Made by a program: the position numbers and the translations under genes. Below are positions 16,007 to 24,443 of a DNA stretch of 64,000 bases, in pieces. A model generated the notes under the pieces. It worked only from the letters and a program-made list of their open reading frames with translations, did no database searches and had not been told where the DNA came from. The first letter of the stretch is position 1. Each line of letters opens with the position of its first letter. This DNA is from Escherichia ruysiae. GTDB taxonomy: Bacteria; Pseudomonadota; Gammaproteobacteria; Enterobacterales; Enterobacteriaceae. The stretch is from assembly GCF_902498915.1 (NCBI RefSeq), contig NZ_CABVLQ010000001.1. One strand, given 5' to 3'.

Positions 16007-16364
16007 GCTCCACCTCCTGGCGAATACGGGCAGCGAATACCATCACGCAGCCAGCCGGGGATTGCTGGCGGGCTTCCTGTTCGCTGGTGGCCTCGATGTG
16101 AATTACGCGCGGTTGAGCCGTGCTCAGGGCGATAAAACGCCAGATAAAATTGTTCTCGCATTTCTGAATAAACAGCGTGTTTTCTTCGCGCCCTTTCCAT
16201 GTTGCCGAGATATAGCCCATATCATTGAGCATCTTGCAGGCATCCACCAGCGTATCAGCGGCTACGTGTACAGTGTTTTTACCGTCAGCCATGCAATCAC
16301 GGTGCACCGCCAGGAAGGTGTATATAAATTTAGGGTGAGTTTGGGTATGCTGTGTTCCAGCCAT
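15999..16364 (-). CDS. Icd-like host cell division inhibitor
   Basis: The 121-residue product starts MAGTQHTQTHPKFIYTFLAV and ends EARQQSPAGCVMVFAARIRQ, the conserved ends of the Icd-like (P4/P1 host division inhibitor) family. Members are thought to block division during satellite or phage growth. ACGAGGTAACGATT precedes the ATG at 16364. The frame stays open upstream to 17009, and proteins of this family are sometimes annotated with such a long N-terminal extension. That extension reads through the opposite strand of a plus-strand gene, so I keep the short form. Confidence 0.65.
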   Translation of the reverse strand: MAGTQHTQTHPKFIYTFLAVHRDCMADGKNTVHVAADTLVDACKMLNDMGYISATWKGREENTLFIQKCENNFIWRFIALSTAQPRVIHIEATSEQEARQQSPAGCVMVFAARIRQEVEHV

Positions 16365-16551
16365 AATCGTTACCTCGTTTAACGGTTTGGTTAGACGCCC
16401 TGCATGTGTTGCGAGCACTGCGGGGCGTTGCTCTTTCTGGTGTATTTCACCTTTGCTTTTTAATTTACTCACTGGTGAAATACACTTCAAGCCTTTTTTT
16501 ATCATTTTTTTTGCGTATACTGACATACACCAATTTTTAGGAGATCCAGAA

Positions 16552-16731
16552 ATGGCAACTGGTGCAAAGAACGCAAAATCACAAATGACAACTGTCAGAA
16601 TCCCACATGAAGTAATGGATGATATTGAGCAACTTAAAGAACCTGGCGAAAGTACCGCTGGTTTTTTAGTTACTGCCGCAAAAGGCGAGATCAAACGCCG
16701 CCAGCGGCGCAAGGCCAAAGAACAGGAGTAG
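16552..16731 (+). CDS. YlcI/YnfO-like small prophage protein
   Basis: The 59-residue basic protein (MATGAKNAKSQMTTVRIPHE, then ESTAGFLVTAAKGEIKRRQR) matches the YlcI/YnfO type of small prophage proteins, which look like ribbon-helix-helix DNA binders. TAGGAGATCCAGA precedes the ATG. It is the only plus-strand gene of the element and lies opposite the N-terminal extension of the Icd-like frame. The 5' region (TTGCGTATACTGACATAC) is AT-rich and could hold its promoter. Confidence 0.7.
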   Translation: MATGAKNAKSQMTTVRIPHEVMDDIEQLKEPGESTAGFLVTAAKGEIKRRQRRKAKEQE

Positions 16732-17001
16732 TTGATCAGCACCTGGCAACCTGACAAAATCGCATCAGTCACGCCACCAGCAAAATTTTTTGCTTTCCGG
16801 ACAGCGTGGCCAACGGCATTTTGCAGCGAAATATTCTGCATTTCTGGCGTGCTGTAGTAACGGTGATCAGTGCCTTCACTCTGTGCGACCACAACGCTAT
16901 AATCTGCCTCGTAGACAGTAAGCAATATGGCGCAGTAGGCTATTCGTTCACAAAGGCGCTCCGGCAACGGGGCGCTTTCTCTTTTTGTAACGGTCAGAGC
17001 G
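16732..17001 (-). other. Open frame upstream of the Icd-like gene (Ash-like?)
   Basis: The minus strand is open from 17009 into the Icd-like gene. Its start, MCNALTVTKRESAPLPERL, overlaps the antirepressor stop. The part here looks protein-like (NAVGHAVRKAKNFAGGVTDA), and P4-like elements often have an Ash-type product at this place. No ribosome site stands out. It may be a separate short protein or the N-terminus of a long Ash/Icd fusion. Confidence 0.35.
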
Positions 17002-17850
17002 TTACACATGGCTGTTTTCCTCCATGCGACGGGCTAACCAACGCTGCGAAAGACGAATTAATTCAGCTTTCCGCTGGTGGTAGCCCTGGCCTAACTCAAT
17101 CAGCGTGATATTGCTCTGCTCAAGGTAAGAAAGGTGCTCAAGCTGCAACGTGCTCATGTGGTCGCGTGGTTCGCCTGTGATGCCGTTCGCCTGCGCCCAC
17201 TGTTTTGCAGTCATGCCACCCAGCACGATATGCGCCAGCATATTGGCTTCCGTGGTGTAGTGGTGCTGGAACGTGTTTTTACCCAGTTCAGCCCGGTACG
17301 CCTCCAGCGCGGCACACATTGGCTTAAAGTAGCTGGCAACTGTGATACGGGCTTTCAGTTCCCGGCGTAACGCTGCGGAACGTACAGGCGCAACCTTGTG
17401 TAGCTCTTCCTCGCATTTGATGAAGTACTGACGAACGGCGCGCCCCTGTTCGGTGCGTTCGACCATCGCCAGTTCTTTCGCCATGTTCGTGGAGATCAAA
17501 TAGTCTTCACTGCGGCGATCACCGCCGCGCTTTGTTGTTCAATCAGAATCAAACTGTTCAATATTTACACTTTGGTTCCCCCGTTTCGGGGAATCAAAGT
17601 ACAAATTTTCTACAACTTCAAAATCCACGCCATTTTTAAATCCGTACTCATCAATACGTCCTTTAATCCAGGTAGTGAAATCACGGCCTACCCCGAGCGC
17701 CTTATGCAACGCTCTGGCGCTAACAATATTGGTTTCACGCCCGCCAATAACGCCGGAAATAACCGGGATAATTTCGCCAAAATTTTGCAGATTCTGGTTT
17801 TCAGGCAGAATGAAGCCCTGCCCCTGTACGGGCGTTTTTCGCAGTTTCAT
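17002..17850 (-). pseudogene. AntA/AntB antirepressor split by an in-frame TGA
   Basis: Codons from 17850 give an AntA domain (VSARALHKALGVGRDFTTWI, DEYGFKNGVDFEVVEN) and stop at TGA (17539-17541) after IEQFDSD. The same reading frame continues without any shift, TTKRGGDRRSEDYLISTNMA then KELAMVERTEQGRAVRQYF, the expected second half of AntA plus a C-terminal domain to 17002. One C-to-T change in a CGA codon would explain it. The second half has an ATG at 17499 but loses part of the DNA-mimic domain. Such antirepressors normally relieve repression of phage genes. It is probably inactive unless the stop is read through. Confidence 0.7.
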
Positions 17851-17927
17851 AAAAACTCCGCTATCGAATTAAGTTACTTTTTATTTGCTGGTGGATAGCT
17901 GGGGCGCCTGGCCCCGTTGCCATTTAA

Positions 17928-18125
17928 TCAGGTAGCTGTTCCGCGTGATTCCGCAATACGCTGATTAATCCACTCGTCAATTTCACTCTCAACGAAAGCA
18001 ATCGCTCGCGAGCCAATTTTTACAGGTTTAGGAAAACGCCCTTGGGCAATGAGTTTATAGATCCATGCCCTGCCATAGCCTGTACGGCGCATGGTTTCTG
18101 GCATACGAATTAAAGATTGTGACAT
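17928..18125 (-). CDS. alpA: AlpA-family transcriptional regulator
   Basis: The 65-residue protein MSQSLIRMPETMRRTGYGRA, with WIYKLIAQGRFPKPVKIGSR and a C-terminal ESEIDEWINQRI helix, is a standard AlpA winged-HTH protein. AlpA activates excision and early genes in CP4-57, P4-like elements and Gram-negative PICIs. I start at 18125 because GGGAGACGATTATC lies in front. Twin palindromes lie 66-105 bases upstream of the start, and probably control it. Confidence 0.85.
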   Translation of the reverse strand: MSQSLIRMPETMRRTGYGRAWIYKLIAQGRFPKPVKIGSRAIAFVESEIDEWINQRIAESRGTAT

Positions 18126-18190
18126 GATAATCGTCTCCCGTTGTTTATTGATGCCTACGGGAGACATTGAAGCAGGTAAGACATTGGATA

Positions 18191-18229
18191 TCACCGCAAT
18201 TGCGGTGAATGATACCGCAATTGCGGTAT
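18191..18229. promoter_or_regulatory. Twin 18-bp perfect palindromes, operator for alpA
   Basis: TCACCGCAATTGCGGTGA (18191-18208) and ATACCGCAATTGCGGTAT (18212-18229) are two perfect palindromes sharing the core ACCGCAATTGCGGT, with centres 21 bp apart (two helical turns). They lie between alpA and the coiled-coil gene upstream. This is the geometry of an operator bound cooperatively by two repressor dimers. Confidence 0.75.
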
Positions 18230-18239
18230 AGGACTAGAA

Positions 18240-18995
18240 CTACGATTTAATTGATTTATTGGCTTCAGCAAACTTTGCTTCCAGCGTTCTTGAACTCATC
18301 CCCGGCTTACCTTCAAAATGCCCCAATAAATTACTAATAATAGAGCTTTGATTTTCGAATACAGATTGCTTAATACCAGCAGGTGAACGCCCTAACATTA
18401 GAAAAAGCAACCCTCCAATAATGTTTAAATATGTTGTTTCAGAACGTTGGTCAATGTTTTGCACGGAGTTATCAACCATTCGTCGTAGAGAATCACGTTC
18501 CCCTTGTAATTCGGAAATTTCATTTTTCTGCTGTTGGAAAGTCTTCATAGCATTATCTAAGCGAATATTAAGACGTTTGTTTTCAGCCTGAAGAGTTTGA
18601 TATGCCTCGACTGTAATTCCAGCATGTAACTGCTGCTCAACAGCATCAAAAAGGAAAGCTGGTTTTTGGTTGGGATAGTTTTTTGACATCCATGATTTCA
18701 GATCGGAATGGCGGACGGTTAAACGGTGCTTAGCAACCTGTTCTCCAGGTTGAACAGTTTTACCATCACGGCCATAAGGAATTTCACAATTATGGATTGC
18801 ATCTAAAATTTTCTCAGCATTAACACGCAAGCAAGGCCATTGAGGGAACATTCCAACGCTAGGTAAAACTCCATCTCCCACTCGCTCCAATATTAAAACT
18901 TCATGAGCAATTAAATTACACCAACGTAGCGCCGCTTCAATTGGAGTGTAATATGCCTTTTCAAGAGAACTACAGCTTTTTGAATTGTAAGTCAC
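18240..18995 (-). CDS. Coiled-coil protein between integrase and AlpA, 251 aa
   Basis: The 251-residue protein has an N-terminal part (YYTPIEAALRWCNLIAHEV) resembling a degenerate HTH, also seen in hypothetical proteins next to alpA in other islands. Then comes a predicted coiled coil (ENKRLNIRLDNAMKTFQQQK, NEISELQGERDSLRRM, about residues 140-172) and a short conserved-looking C-terminus. Its stop lies 11 bases from the twin palindromes. It could be the element repressor or a regulator, but no known family supports that firmly. Confidence 0.5.
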   Translation of the reverse strand: MTYNSKSCSSLEKAYYTPIEAALRWCNLIAHEVLILERVGDGVLPSVGMFPQWPCLRVNAEKILDAIHNCEIPYGRDGKTVQPGEQVAKHRLTVRHSDLKSWMSKNYPNQKPAFLFDAVEQQLHAGITVEAYQTLQAENKRLNIRLDNAMKTFQQQKNEISELQGERDSLRRMVDNSVQNIDQRSETTYLNIIGGLLFLMLGRSPAGIKQSVFENQSSIISNLLGHFEGKPGMSSRTLEAKFAEANKSIKS

Positions 18996-19123
18996 TCTGT
19001 GCTACCTCGCACCCTCTGTAAAAGTGGCTGTGCCAGCCCGCAGAGGTGTACGGGTTTTCAGGAGCGACCCTAGACACAGCCTTTTCTTAATCGCTCAAAG
19101 TCTACTACTGTATACTCAACCAG

Positions 19124-20338
19124 TCACCCGCATTTTCCGAACTCACCATGCACCACATTTCCGCCATGCTCGAGCGAATCCATATAGTCGGCATACCACT
19201 GGAGCATCTCCCGGCGACCATCCAGATATTGCGCATGGTTGTATGTGCCACGAATTGAGTTTTTATCGACGTGTGCAAGCTGTGTCTCTATCCACGCGGT
19301 GTTATAGCCCTGCTCATGCAAAATGGTGCTCATGGTGTGCCGGAATCCATGACCAGTAACCTTTCCGTTATAGCCGATGCGTTTAAATACTTGGTTTATG
19401 CTAGCCTCGCTCATTGTTTTCCTTGGATCATTACGGCCGGGAAACATAAGCGGATAATTGCCAGTTAATTCTTTAATCTGCCCAATAAGCGAAAGAGCCT
19501 GCTTAGACAAAGGCACCACATGAGGGCGACGCATTTTCATCCGTGAAGCAGGTATCTCCCAGATAGCCTTGTTGAGATCGATTTCATCCCATAATGCACC
19601 GCGCAGTTCGCCAGTCCGCAAACCGGTGATAATCAGTAGACGAGCCGCCATAACAACCAATGCACTTCCTGAGTAACTGGACAATGCCTTGAAAAAATCA
19701 GGTAATTCTTTGGCTGTGAGGAAAGGATAATGATTAGATTCATGACCTTGCATCGCGCTGGTGAGATCCGGTGCAGGGTTATACTCAGCACGTCCAGTGA
19801 CAATTGCATAGCGGAAAACTTCCCCGCATCGCTGCCTCACTTTTTTGGCTTTTTCGGTAGCACCGCGCCCCTCGATGCGCCGCAGCACATTCAGCAGTTC
19901 AAGTGGTTTGATTTCGGCGATTGGTTTTTTGCCAATATAAGGGAACACATCTTTGTTGAAGGCTTCGAGGATGTCTGAAGCATAACCAGCAGACCATTTT
20001 TTTAATTTGCTGCTGTGCCACTCAAGGGCAATATCTTTGAAGGTGTTGTTTAACTGCGTTTCCCGGGCAATCTTTTCCTCTCGTTTCGCTTCCATCGGAT
20101 CGATACCCCCAGCGATACCCCTTTTAGCTTCTTCACGTTTTGCACGAGCATCAGCCAAGGTAACTTCAGGATACACACCTAGTGCTAACAGCTTCTCTTT
20201 ACCAGCTACACGATACTTGAAGCGCCAATATTTTCCTCCACTAGGTTTTACCAGGAGATACAGACCACCACCATCAGCCAGCTTGTAAGCCTTCTCTTTT
20301 GGCTTGACAGTGTCTATTTGACGGGCATTGAGTTTCAC
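19124..20338 (-). CDS. int: P4-type tyrosine integrase
   Basis: The 404-residue protein has the N-terminal arm-binding domain of P4-type integrases (LADGGGLYLLVKPSGGKYWR, residues 20-40). The catalytic set is R241 (GLRTGE), H330 and R333 (GHGFRH), H356 (LAHVDKN) and Y366 (GTYNHAQY). It is complete. It ends 104 bp of spacer away from the coiled-coil gene and starts 167 bp from tRNA-Thr, the standard place for an integrase that uses the tRNA 3' end as attB. A C-rich repeat just upstream is shared with the other end of the element. Confidence 0.92.
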   Translation of the reverse strand: MKLNARQIDTVKPKEKAYKLADGGGLYLLVKPSGGKYWRFKYRVAGKEKLLALGVYPEVTLADARAKREEAKRGIAGGIDPMEAKREEKIARETQLNNTFKDIALEWHSSKLKKWSAGYASDILEAFNKDVFPYIGKKPIAEIKPLELLNVLRRIEGRGATEKAKKVRQRCGEVFRYAIVTGRAEYNPAPDLTSAMQGHESNHYPFLTAKELPDFFKALSSYSGSALVVMAARLLIITGLRTGELRGALWDEIDLNKAIWEIPASRMKMRRPHVVPLSKQALSLIGQIKELTGNYPLMFPGRNDPRKTMSEASINQVFKRIGYNGKVTGHGFRHTMSTILHEQGYNTAWIETQLAHVDKNSIRGTYNHAQYLDGRREMLQWYADYMDSLEHGGNVVHGEFGKCG

Positions 20339-20369
20339 TTGGGGGTACCTCCACTAAACCGAACAGCAA

Positions 20370-20391
20370 ATACCCCCAAAAGTACCCCCAA
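20370..20391 (+). repeat. C-rich 22-bp repeat, right copy (possible integrase arm site)
   Basis: Identical over 22 bases to 5301-5322, same orientation, 32 bp upstream of the integrase start. GGGGTAC occurs inverted nearby (20341-20347 and about 20408-20413), extending the site cluster. Confidence 0.5.
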
Positions 20392-20504
20392 TTGACTGTA
20401 GATTTTGGGGTACTTAAGTAGACGTCAAAAGACTAAAAGGGGCGTTAACATGCGGATTATAAGAGGTTTTTAAATACTTGAGTAGACTTGGGGAGACATT
20501 AGAA

Positions 20505-20580
20505 TGGTGCCGATAATAGGAGTCGAACCTACGACCTTCGCATTACGAATGCGCTGCTCTACCAACTGAGCTATATCGGC
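20505..20580 (-). tRNA. thrW: tRNA-Thr (anticodon CGU)
   Basis: Reading the minus strand from 20580: GCCGATATAGCTCAGTTGGT begins a complete 76-nt cloverleaf. It has anticodon loop TTCGTAA, T-arm GTAGGTTCGACTCCTAT, a matching acceptor stem and an encoded CCA. It is E. coli thrW, a known integration hotspot, intact here because the element carries the tRNA 3' end. Confidence 0.97.
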
Positions 20581-20631
20581 CCTGAAAGGACATGTTCACG
20601 AACGTGAATCACGGTGGACAAGGTTAAAACT

Positions 20632-20692
20632 AACCGGGCGATGCGTCAATGGCCTTGTGAATCAAACGGCTACTTTTGCATCACCCGGTTTT
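20632..20692 (-). terminator. Possible proA terminator (long stem)
   Basis: AACCGGGCGATGC and GCATCACCCGGTT can pair across about 35 bases, just beyond the proA stop. On the minus strand the second arm is followed by AGTTTTAACC. Placement suggests transcription termination. Confidence 0.4.
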
Positions 20693-20694
20693 GT

Positions 20695-21948
20695 TTACGC
20701 ACGAATGGTGTAATCACCAATGCCGATCCACTTGTAAGTGGTCAGTGCTTCCAGCCCCATCGGGCCGCGCGCGTGGAGTTTTTGTGTGCTTACCGCCACT
20801 TCCGCGCCAAGACCAAACTGGCCGCCGTCGGTAAAACGTGTAGAGGCGTTGACGTAAACAGCAGAAGAATCCACTTCGTTAACAAAACGCTGGGCATTGC
20901 GCATATCACGTGTCAGGATCGCATCGGAGTGCTGGGTGCCGTGTTCACGAATATGAGCGATGGCATCGTCAAGATCGCTGACGATTTTGACGTTCAAATC
21001 TAATGACAGAAACTCATCGTCATACTCTTCGGCTTTAACAGCCACCACCTTCGCAGGGCCTGCCTGTAACTGCGCCAGCGCAGCTACATCTGCGTGTAAC
21101 GTCACGCCGCTTTCCGCCATTTGCTTGCTTAATGCGGGCAGGAAGCTATCAGCGATGTTTTTATTTACCAGCAACGTTTCTACCGTATTACATGTGCTCG
21201 GACGCTGAGTTTTCGCGTTGATAATTACTTTCAGGGCTTCAGCTATCTCTGCACTTTCATCAACATAAATATGGCAGACGCCAATACCGCCGGTGATCAC
21301 CGGGATCGTTGACTGCTCGCGGCACAGCTTATGCAAACCAGCGCCACCGCGCGGGATCAGCATGTCGATGTATTTATCCATACGCAGCATTTCACTCACC
21401 AATGCGCGATCCGGATTATCAATCGCCTGCACTGCGCCTGCCGGTAAACCGCAGGATTGCAGGGCGTCCTGAATCACCGCCACCGTTGCAGCGTTGGTGC
21501 GGCAGGTTTCTTTACCACCGCGCAGGATCACCGCGTTACCGGTTTTCAGGCACAGGGAAGCGACATCAACCGTCACGTTCGGGCGCGCTTCATAAATCAC
21601 CCCAATCACGCCAAGTGGGACGCGACGACGCTCCAGACGCAGACCGCTGTCCAGCACACCACCATCAATCACCTGCCCCACCGGATCGGCGAGATTACAC
21701 ACCTGGCGCACATCGTCGGCAATGCCTTTCAGTCGCGCGGGCGTCAGTGCCAGACGGTCAAGCATCGCTTCGCTAAGGCCATTGGCACGCGCGTCAGCAA
21801 CATCCAGGGCGTTAGCGTTGAGGATGCTTTCGCTTTGTGCTTCCAGTTCATCGGCGATCTTTTCCAGAACGCGATTTTTTTCGCGGCTGGAGAGTTGCGC
21901 TAATTTATACGAGGCTTGCTTCGCGGCAATGCCCATTTGTTCCAGCAT
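20695..21948 (-). CDS. proA: Gamma-glutamyl phosphate reductase
   Basis: This is the 417-residue E. coli ProA. It reduces gamma-glutamyl phosphate to glutamate-5-semialdehyde with NADPH, the second step of proline synthesis, in the cytoplasm. It is an aldehyde-dehydrogenase-fold enzyme with the family segment TQRPSTCNTVETLLV carrying the catalytic Cys. It starts 11 bases after the proB stop and forms the proBA operon. No anomaly is seen. Confidence 0.97.
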   Translation of the reverse strand: MLEQMGIAAKQASYKLAQLSSREKNRVLEKIADELEAQSESILNANALDVADARANGLSEAMLDRLALTPARLKGIADDVRQVCNLADPVGQVIDGGVLDSGLRLERRRVPLGVIGVIYEARPNVTVDVASLCLKTGNAVILRGGKETCRTNAATVAVIQDALQSCGLPAGAVQAIDNPDRALVSEMLRMDKYIDMLIPRGGAGLHKLCREQSTIPVITGGIGVCHIYVDESAEIAEALKVIINAKTQRPSTCNTVETLLVNKNIADSFLPALSKQMAESGVTLHADVAALAQLQAGPAKVVAVKAEEYDDEFLSLDLNVKIVSDLDDAIAHIREHGTQHSDAILTRDMRNAQRFVNEVDSSAVYVNASTRFTDGGQFGLGAEVAVSTQKLHARGPMGLEALTTYKWIGIGDYTIRA

Positions 21949-21959
21949 CGGCCTGCTCC

Positions 21960-23063
21960 TTAACGGGTAATCATGTCATCACGGTGAACGGCAACCGGGC
22001 CATATTCATATCCCAGTATTGCATCAATTTCTTGCGAGTGGTGTCCGGCAATGCGACGCAATGCATCGCTGTTGTAACGGCTGACACCATGAGCAATATC
22101 GCGACCTTCGAGGTTGCAAATACGAATGACTTCACCACGCGAGAAGTTGCCGCTCACGCTTTTAATACCTTTCGGCAACAGGGAGCTGCCGCGTTCAAGA
22201 ATAGCGGCGGTCGCCCCTTCATCAACGGTAATTTCACCCGCCGGTGGCGCGCCAAAAATCCAGCGTTTACGGTTTTCTAAAGGCGTTGCCTGGGCATGGA
22301 ACAGCGTACCGACAGAAATACCTTCCATCGCATCACCAATAACGCCCGGCTTGTTACCTGCGGCAATAATAGTGTCGATCCCCGCACGGCAAGCCACGTC
22401 AGCGGCCTGCAGTTTGGTGCCCATACCGCCGGTTCCGAGACCTGAAACGCTGTCACCGGCAATCGCCCGCAGTGCGTCATCAATGCCGTAAACATCTTTA
22501 ATCAGTTCTGCCTGCGGATTGTTGCGCGGGTCAGCGGTATACAAACCTTTTTGATCGGTCAGCAGCAACAGTTTATCGGCACCCGCCAGAATCGCCGCCA
22601 GCGCAGAAAGGTTGTCATTATCGCCGACTTTAATCTCTGCCGTAGCAACAGCATCGTTCTCATTAATTACCGGAACGATGTTGTTATCGAGCAGCGCACG
22701 CAACGTATCGCGGGCGTTCAGGAAGCGTTCACGGTCTTCCATATCGGCACGGGTTAGTAGCATCTGCCCGACGTGAATGCCGTAAATTGCAAAGAGTTGT
22801 TCCCACAGTTGAATCAGTCGACTCTGCCCTACCGCCGCCAGCAGTTGTTTCGAGGCGATAGTCGCTGGCAGTTCCGGGTAACCCAGGTGCTCACGTCCGG
22901 CGGCAATTGCGCCCGACGTCACAATAACAATCCGATGCCCGGCGGCATGTAACTGCGCGCACTGGCGAACAAGTTCAACGATATGGGCACGGTTCAGGCG
23001 GCGCGATCCGCCTGTTAGCACACTGGTGCCGAGTTTTACCACCAGCGTCTGGCTGTCACTCAT
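21960..23063 (-). CDS. proB: Glutamate 5-kinase
   Basis: The 367-residue ProB phosphorylates L-glutamate with ATP and is the proline-inhibited first step of proline synthesis. The N-terminal amino-acid-kinase fold (TLVVKLGTSVLTGGSRRLNR) and C-terminal PUA domain (EITVDEGATAAILERGSSLL, then GEVIRICNLEGRDIAHG) are complete. I begin at MSDSQTL (23063), the known E. coli start; the longer open frame to 23150 has no support. It is first in the proBA operon. Confidence 0.96.
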   Translation of the reverse strand: MSDSQTLVVKLGTSVLTGGSRRLNRAHIVELVRQCAQLHAAGHRIVIVTSGAIAAGREHLGYPELPATIASKQLLAAVGQSRLIQLWEQLFAIYGIHVGQMLLTRADMEDRERFLNARDTLRALLDNNIVPVINENDAVATAEIKVGDNDNLSALAAILAGADKLLLLTDQKGLYTADPRNNPQAELIKDVYGIDDALRAIAGDSVSGLGTGGMGTKLQAADVACRAGIDTIIAAGNKPGVIGDAMEGISVGTLFHAQATPLENRKRWIFGAPPAGEITVDEGATAAILERGSSLLPKGIKSVSGNFSRGEVIRICNLEGRDIAHGVSRYNSDALRRIAGHHSQEIDAILGYEYGPVAVHRDDMITR

Positions 23064-23251
23064 GATTCTCTGCCATTCAATTTTAGGAAAAATGATATCA
23101 AACGAACGTTTTAGCAGGACTGTCGCCGGTTGCCAACCATCTGCGAGCAAAGCATGGCGTTTTGTTGCGCGGGATCAGCAAGCCTAGCGGCAGTTGTTTA
23201 CGCTTTTATTACAGATTTAATAAATTACCACATTTTAAGAATATTATTAAT

Positions 23252-23269
23252 CTGTAATATATCTTTAAC
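23252..23269 (+). promoter_or_regulatory. Pho box of phoE
   Basis: CTGTAATATATCTTTAAC consists of two PhoB half-sites (CTGTAAT and CTTTAAC) separated by four bases, 81 bases before the phoE start, the known phosphate-starvation control site. The rest of the 287-bp proB-phoE gap holds AT-rich promoter sequence and no gene. Confidence 0.85.
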
Positions 23270-23350
23270 AATCTCAGGTTAAAAACTTTCCTGTTTTCAA
23301 CGGGACTCTCCCGCTGAATATTCGCGCGTTAATTAAAATCAGGAATGAAA

Positions 23351-24406
23351 ATGAAAAAGAGCACTCTGGCATTAGTGGTGATGGGCATTGTGGCATCTGC
23401 ATCCGTACAGGCCGCAGAAATATATAACAAAGACGGTAATAAACTGGATGTCTATGGCAAAGTTAAAGCCATGCATTATATGAGTGATAACGACAGTAAA
23501 GATGGCGACCAGAGTTATATCCGTTTTGGTTTTAAAGGCGAAACGCAAATTAACGATCAACTGACCGGTTATGGTCGGTGGGAAGCGGAGTTTGCCGGAA
23601 ATAAAGCGGAGAGTGATACCGCACAGCAAAAAACGCGTCTCGCTTTTGCCGGGTTGAAATATAAAGATTTGGGTTCTTTCGATTATGGTCGTAACCTGGG
23701 CGCGTTGTATGACGTGGAAGCCTGGACCGATATGTTCCCGGAATTTGGTGGCGACTCCTCGGCGCAGACCGACAACTTTATGACCAAACGCGCCAGCGGG
23801 CTGGCGACGTATCGGAACACCGACTTCTTCGGCGTTATCGATGGCCTGAACTTAACCCTGCAATATCAAGGGAAAAACGAAAACCGCGACGTTAAAAAGC
23901 AAAACGGCGATGGCTTCGGCACGTCATTGACATATGACTTTGGCGGCAGCGATTTCGCCATTAGTGGGGCCTATACCAACTCAGATCGCACCAACGAGCA
24001 GAATCTGCAAAGCCGTGGCACAGGCAAGCGTGCAGAAGCATGGGCAACAGGTCTGAAATACGATGCCAATAATATTTATCTGGCAACTTTCTATTCTGAA
24101 ACACGCAAAATGACGCCAATAACTGGCGGCTTTGCCAATAAGACACAGAACTTTGAAGCGGTCGCTCAATATCAGTTTGACTTTGGTCTGCGTCCATCGC
24201 TGGGTTATGTCTTATCGAAAGGGAAAGATATTGAAGGTATTGGTGATGAAGATCTGGTCAATTATATCGACGTCGGTGCTACATATTATTTCAACAAAAA
24301 TATGTCAGCGTTTGTTGATTATAAAATCAACCAACTGGATAGCGATAATAAGTTGAATATTAATAATGATGATATTGTCGCGATAGGAATGACATATCAG
24401 TTTTAA
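23351..24406 (+). CDS. phoE: Outer-membrane porin PhoE
   Basis: The 351-residue precursor has signal peptide MKKSTLALVVMGIVASASVQ with cleavage before AEIYNKDGNKLD and a 16-strand trimeric porin ending in the outer-membrane signature phenylalanine (GMTYQF). It is an anion-preferring pore made under phosphate starvation, controlled by PhoB at the Pho box upstream. The start is the second Met (23351). Confidence 0.97.
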   Translation: MKKSTLALVVMGIVASASVQAAEIYNKDGNKLDVYGKVKAMHYMSDNDSKDGDQSYIRFGFKGETQINDQLTGYGRWEAEFAGNKAESDTAQQKTRLAFAGLKYKDLGSFDYGRNLGALYDVEAWTDMFPEFGGDSSAQTDNFMTKRASGLATYRNTDFFGVIDGLNLTLQYQGKNENRDVKKQNGDGFGTSLTYDFGGSDFAISGAYTNSDRTNEQNLQSRGTGKRAEAWATGLKYDANNIYLATFYSETRKMTPITGGFANKTQNFEAVAQYQFDFGLRPSLGYVLSKGKDIEGIGDEDLVNYIDVGATYYFNKNMSAFVDYKINQLDSDNKLNINNDDIVAIGMTYQF

Positions 24407-24412
24407 TAATAT

Positions 24413-24437
24413 TGCCGGATGCGATGCATCCGGCACT
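24413..24437. repeat. REP-type hairpin after phoE
   Basis: GCCGGATGCGATGCATCCGGC is a near-perfect REP palindrome placed between the convergent phoE and crl genes. It may stabilise or end both transcripts. Confidence 0.75.
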
Positions 24438-24443
24438 TTTCAC

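Larger units (their letters stand above)
5301..20504. mobile_element. Satellite-like integrated element at thrW (PICI/P4 type)
   Basis: The element lies between the 3' end of tRNA-Thr and an accessory block. It has a P4-type integrase next to the tRNA, AlpA, an antirepressor, an Icd-like protein, a P4-type helicase/primase with iterons, ProQ and PerC-like regulators, and a terminal SEFIR cargo gene. No head, tail or large terminase gene is seen, so it cannot form particles alone. This gene set matches phage satellites. The left boundary is inferred from a 22-bp repeat shared with the integrase side; a tRNA duplication was not found, so the element could extend further left or be a composite. 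The same tRNA hosts CP4-6 in K-12. Confidence 0.65.
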
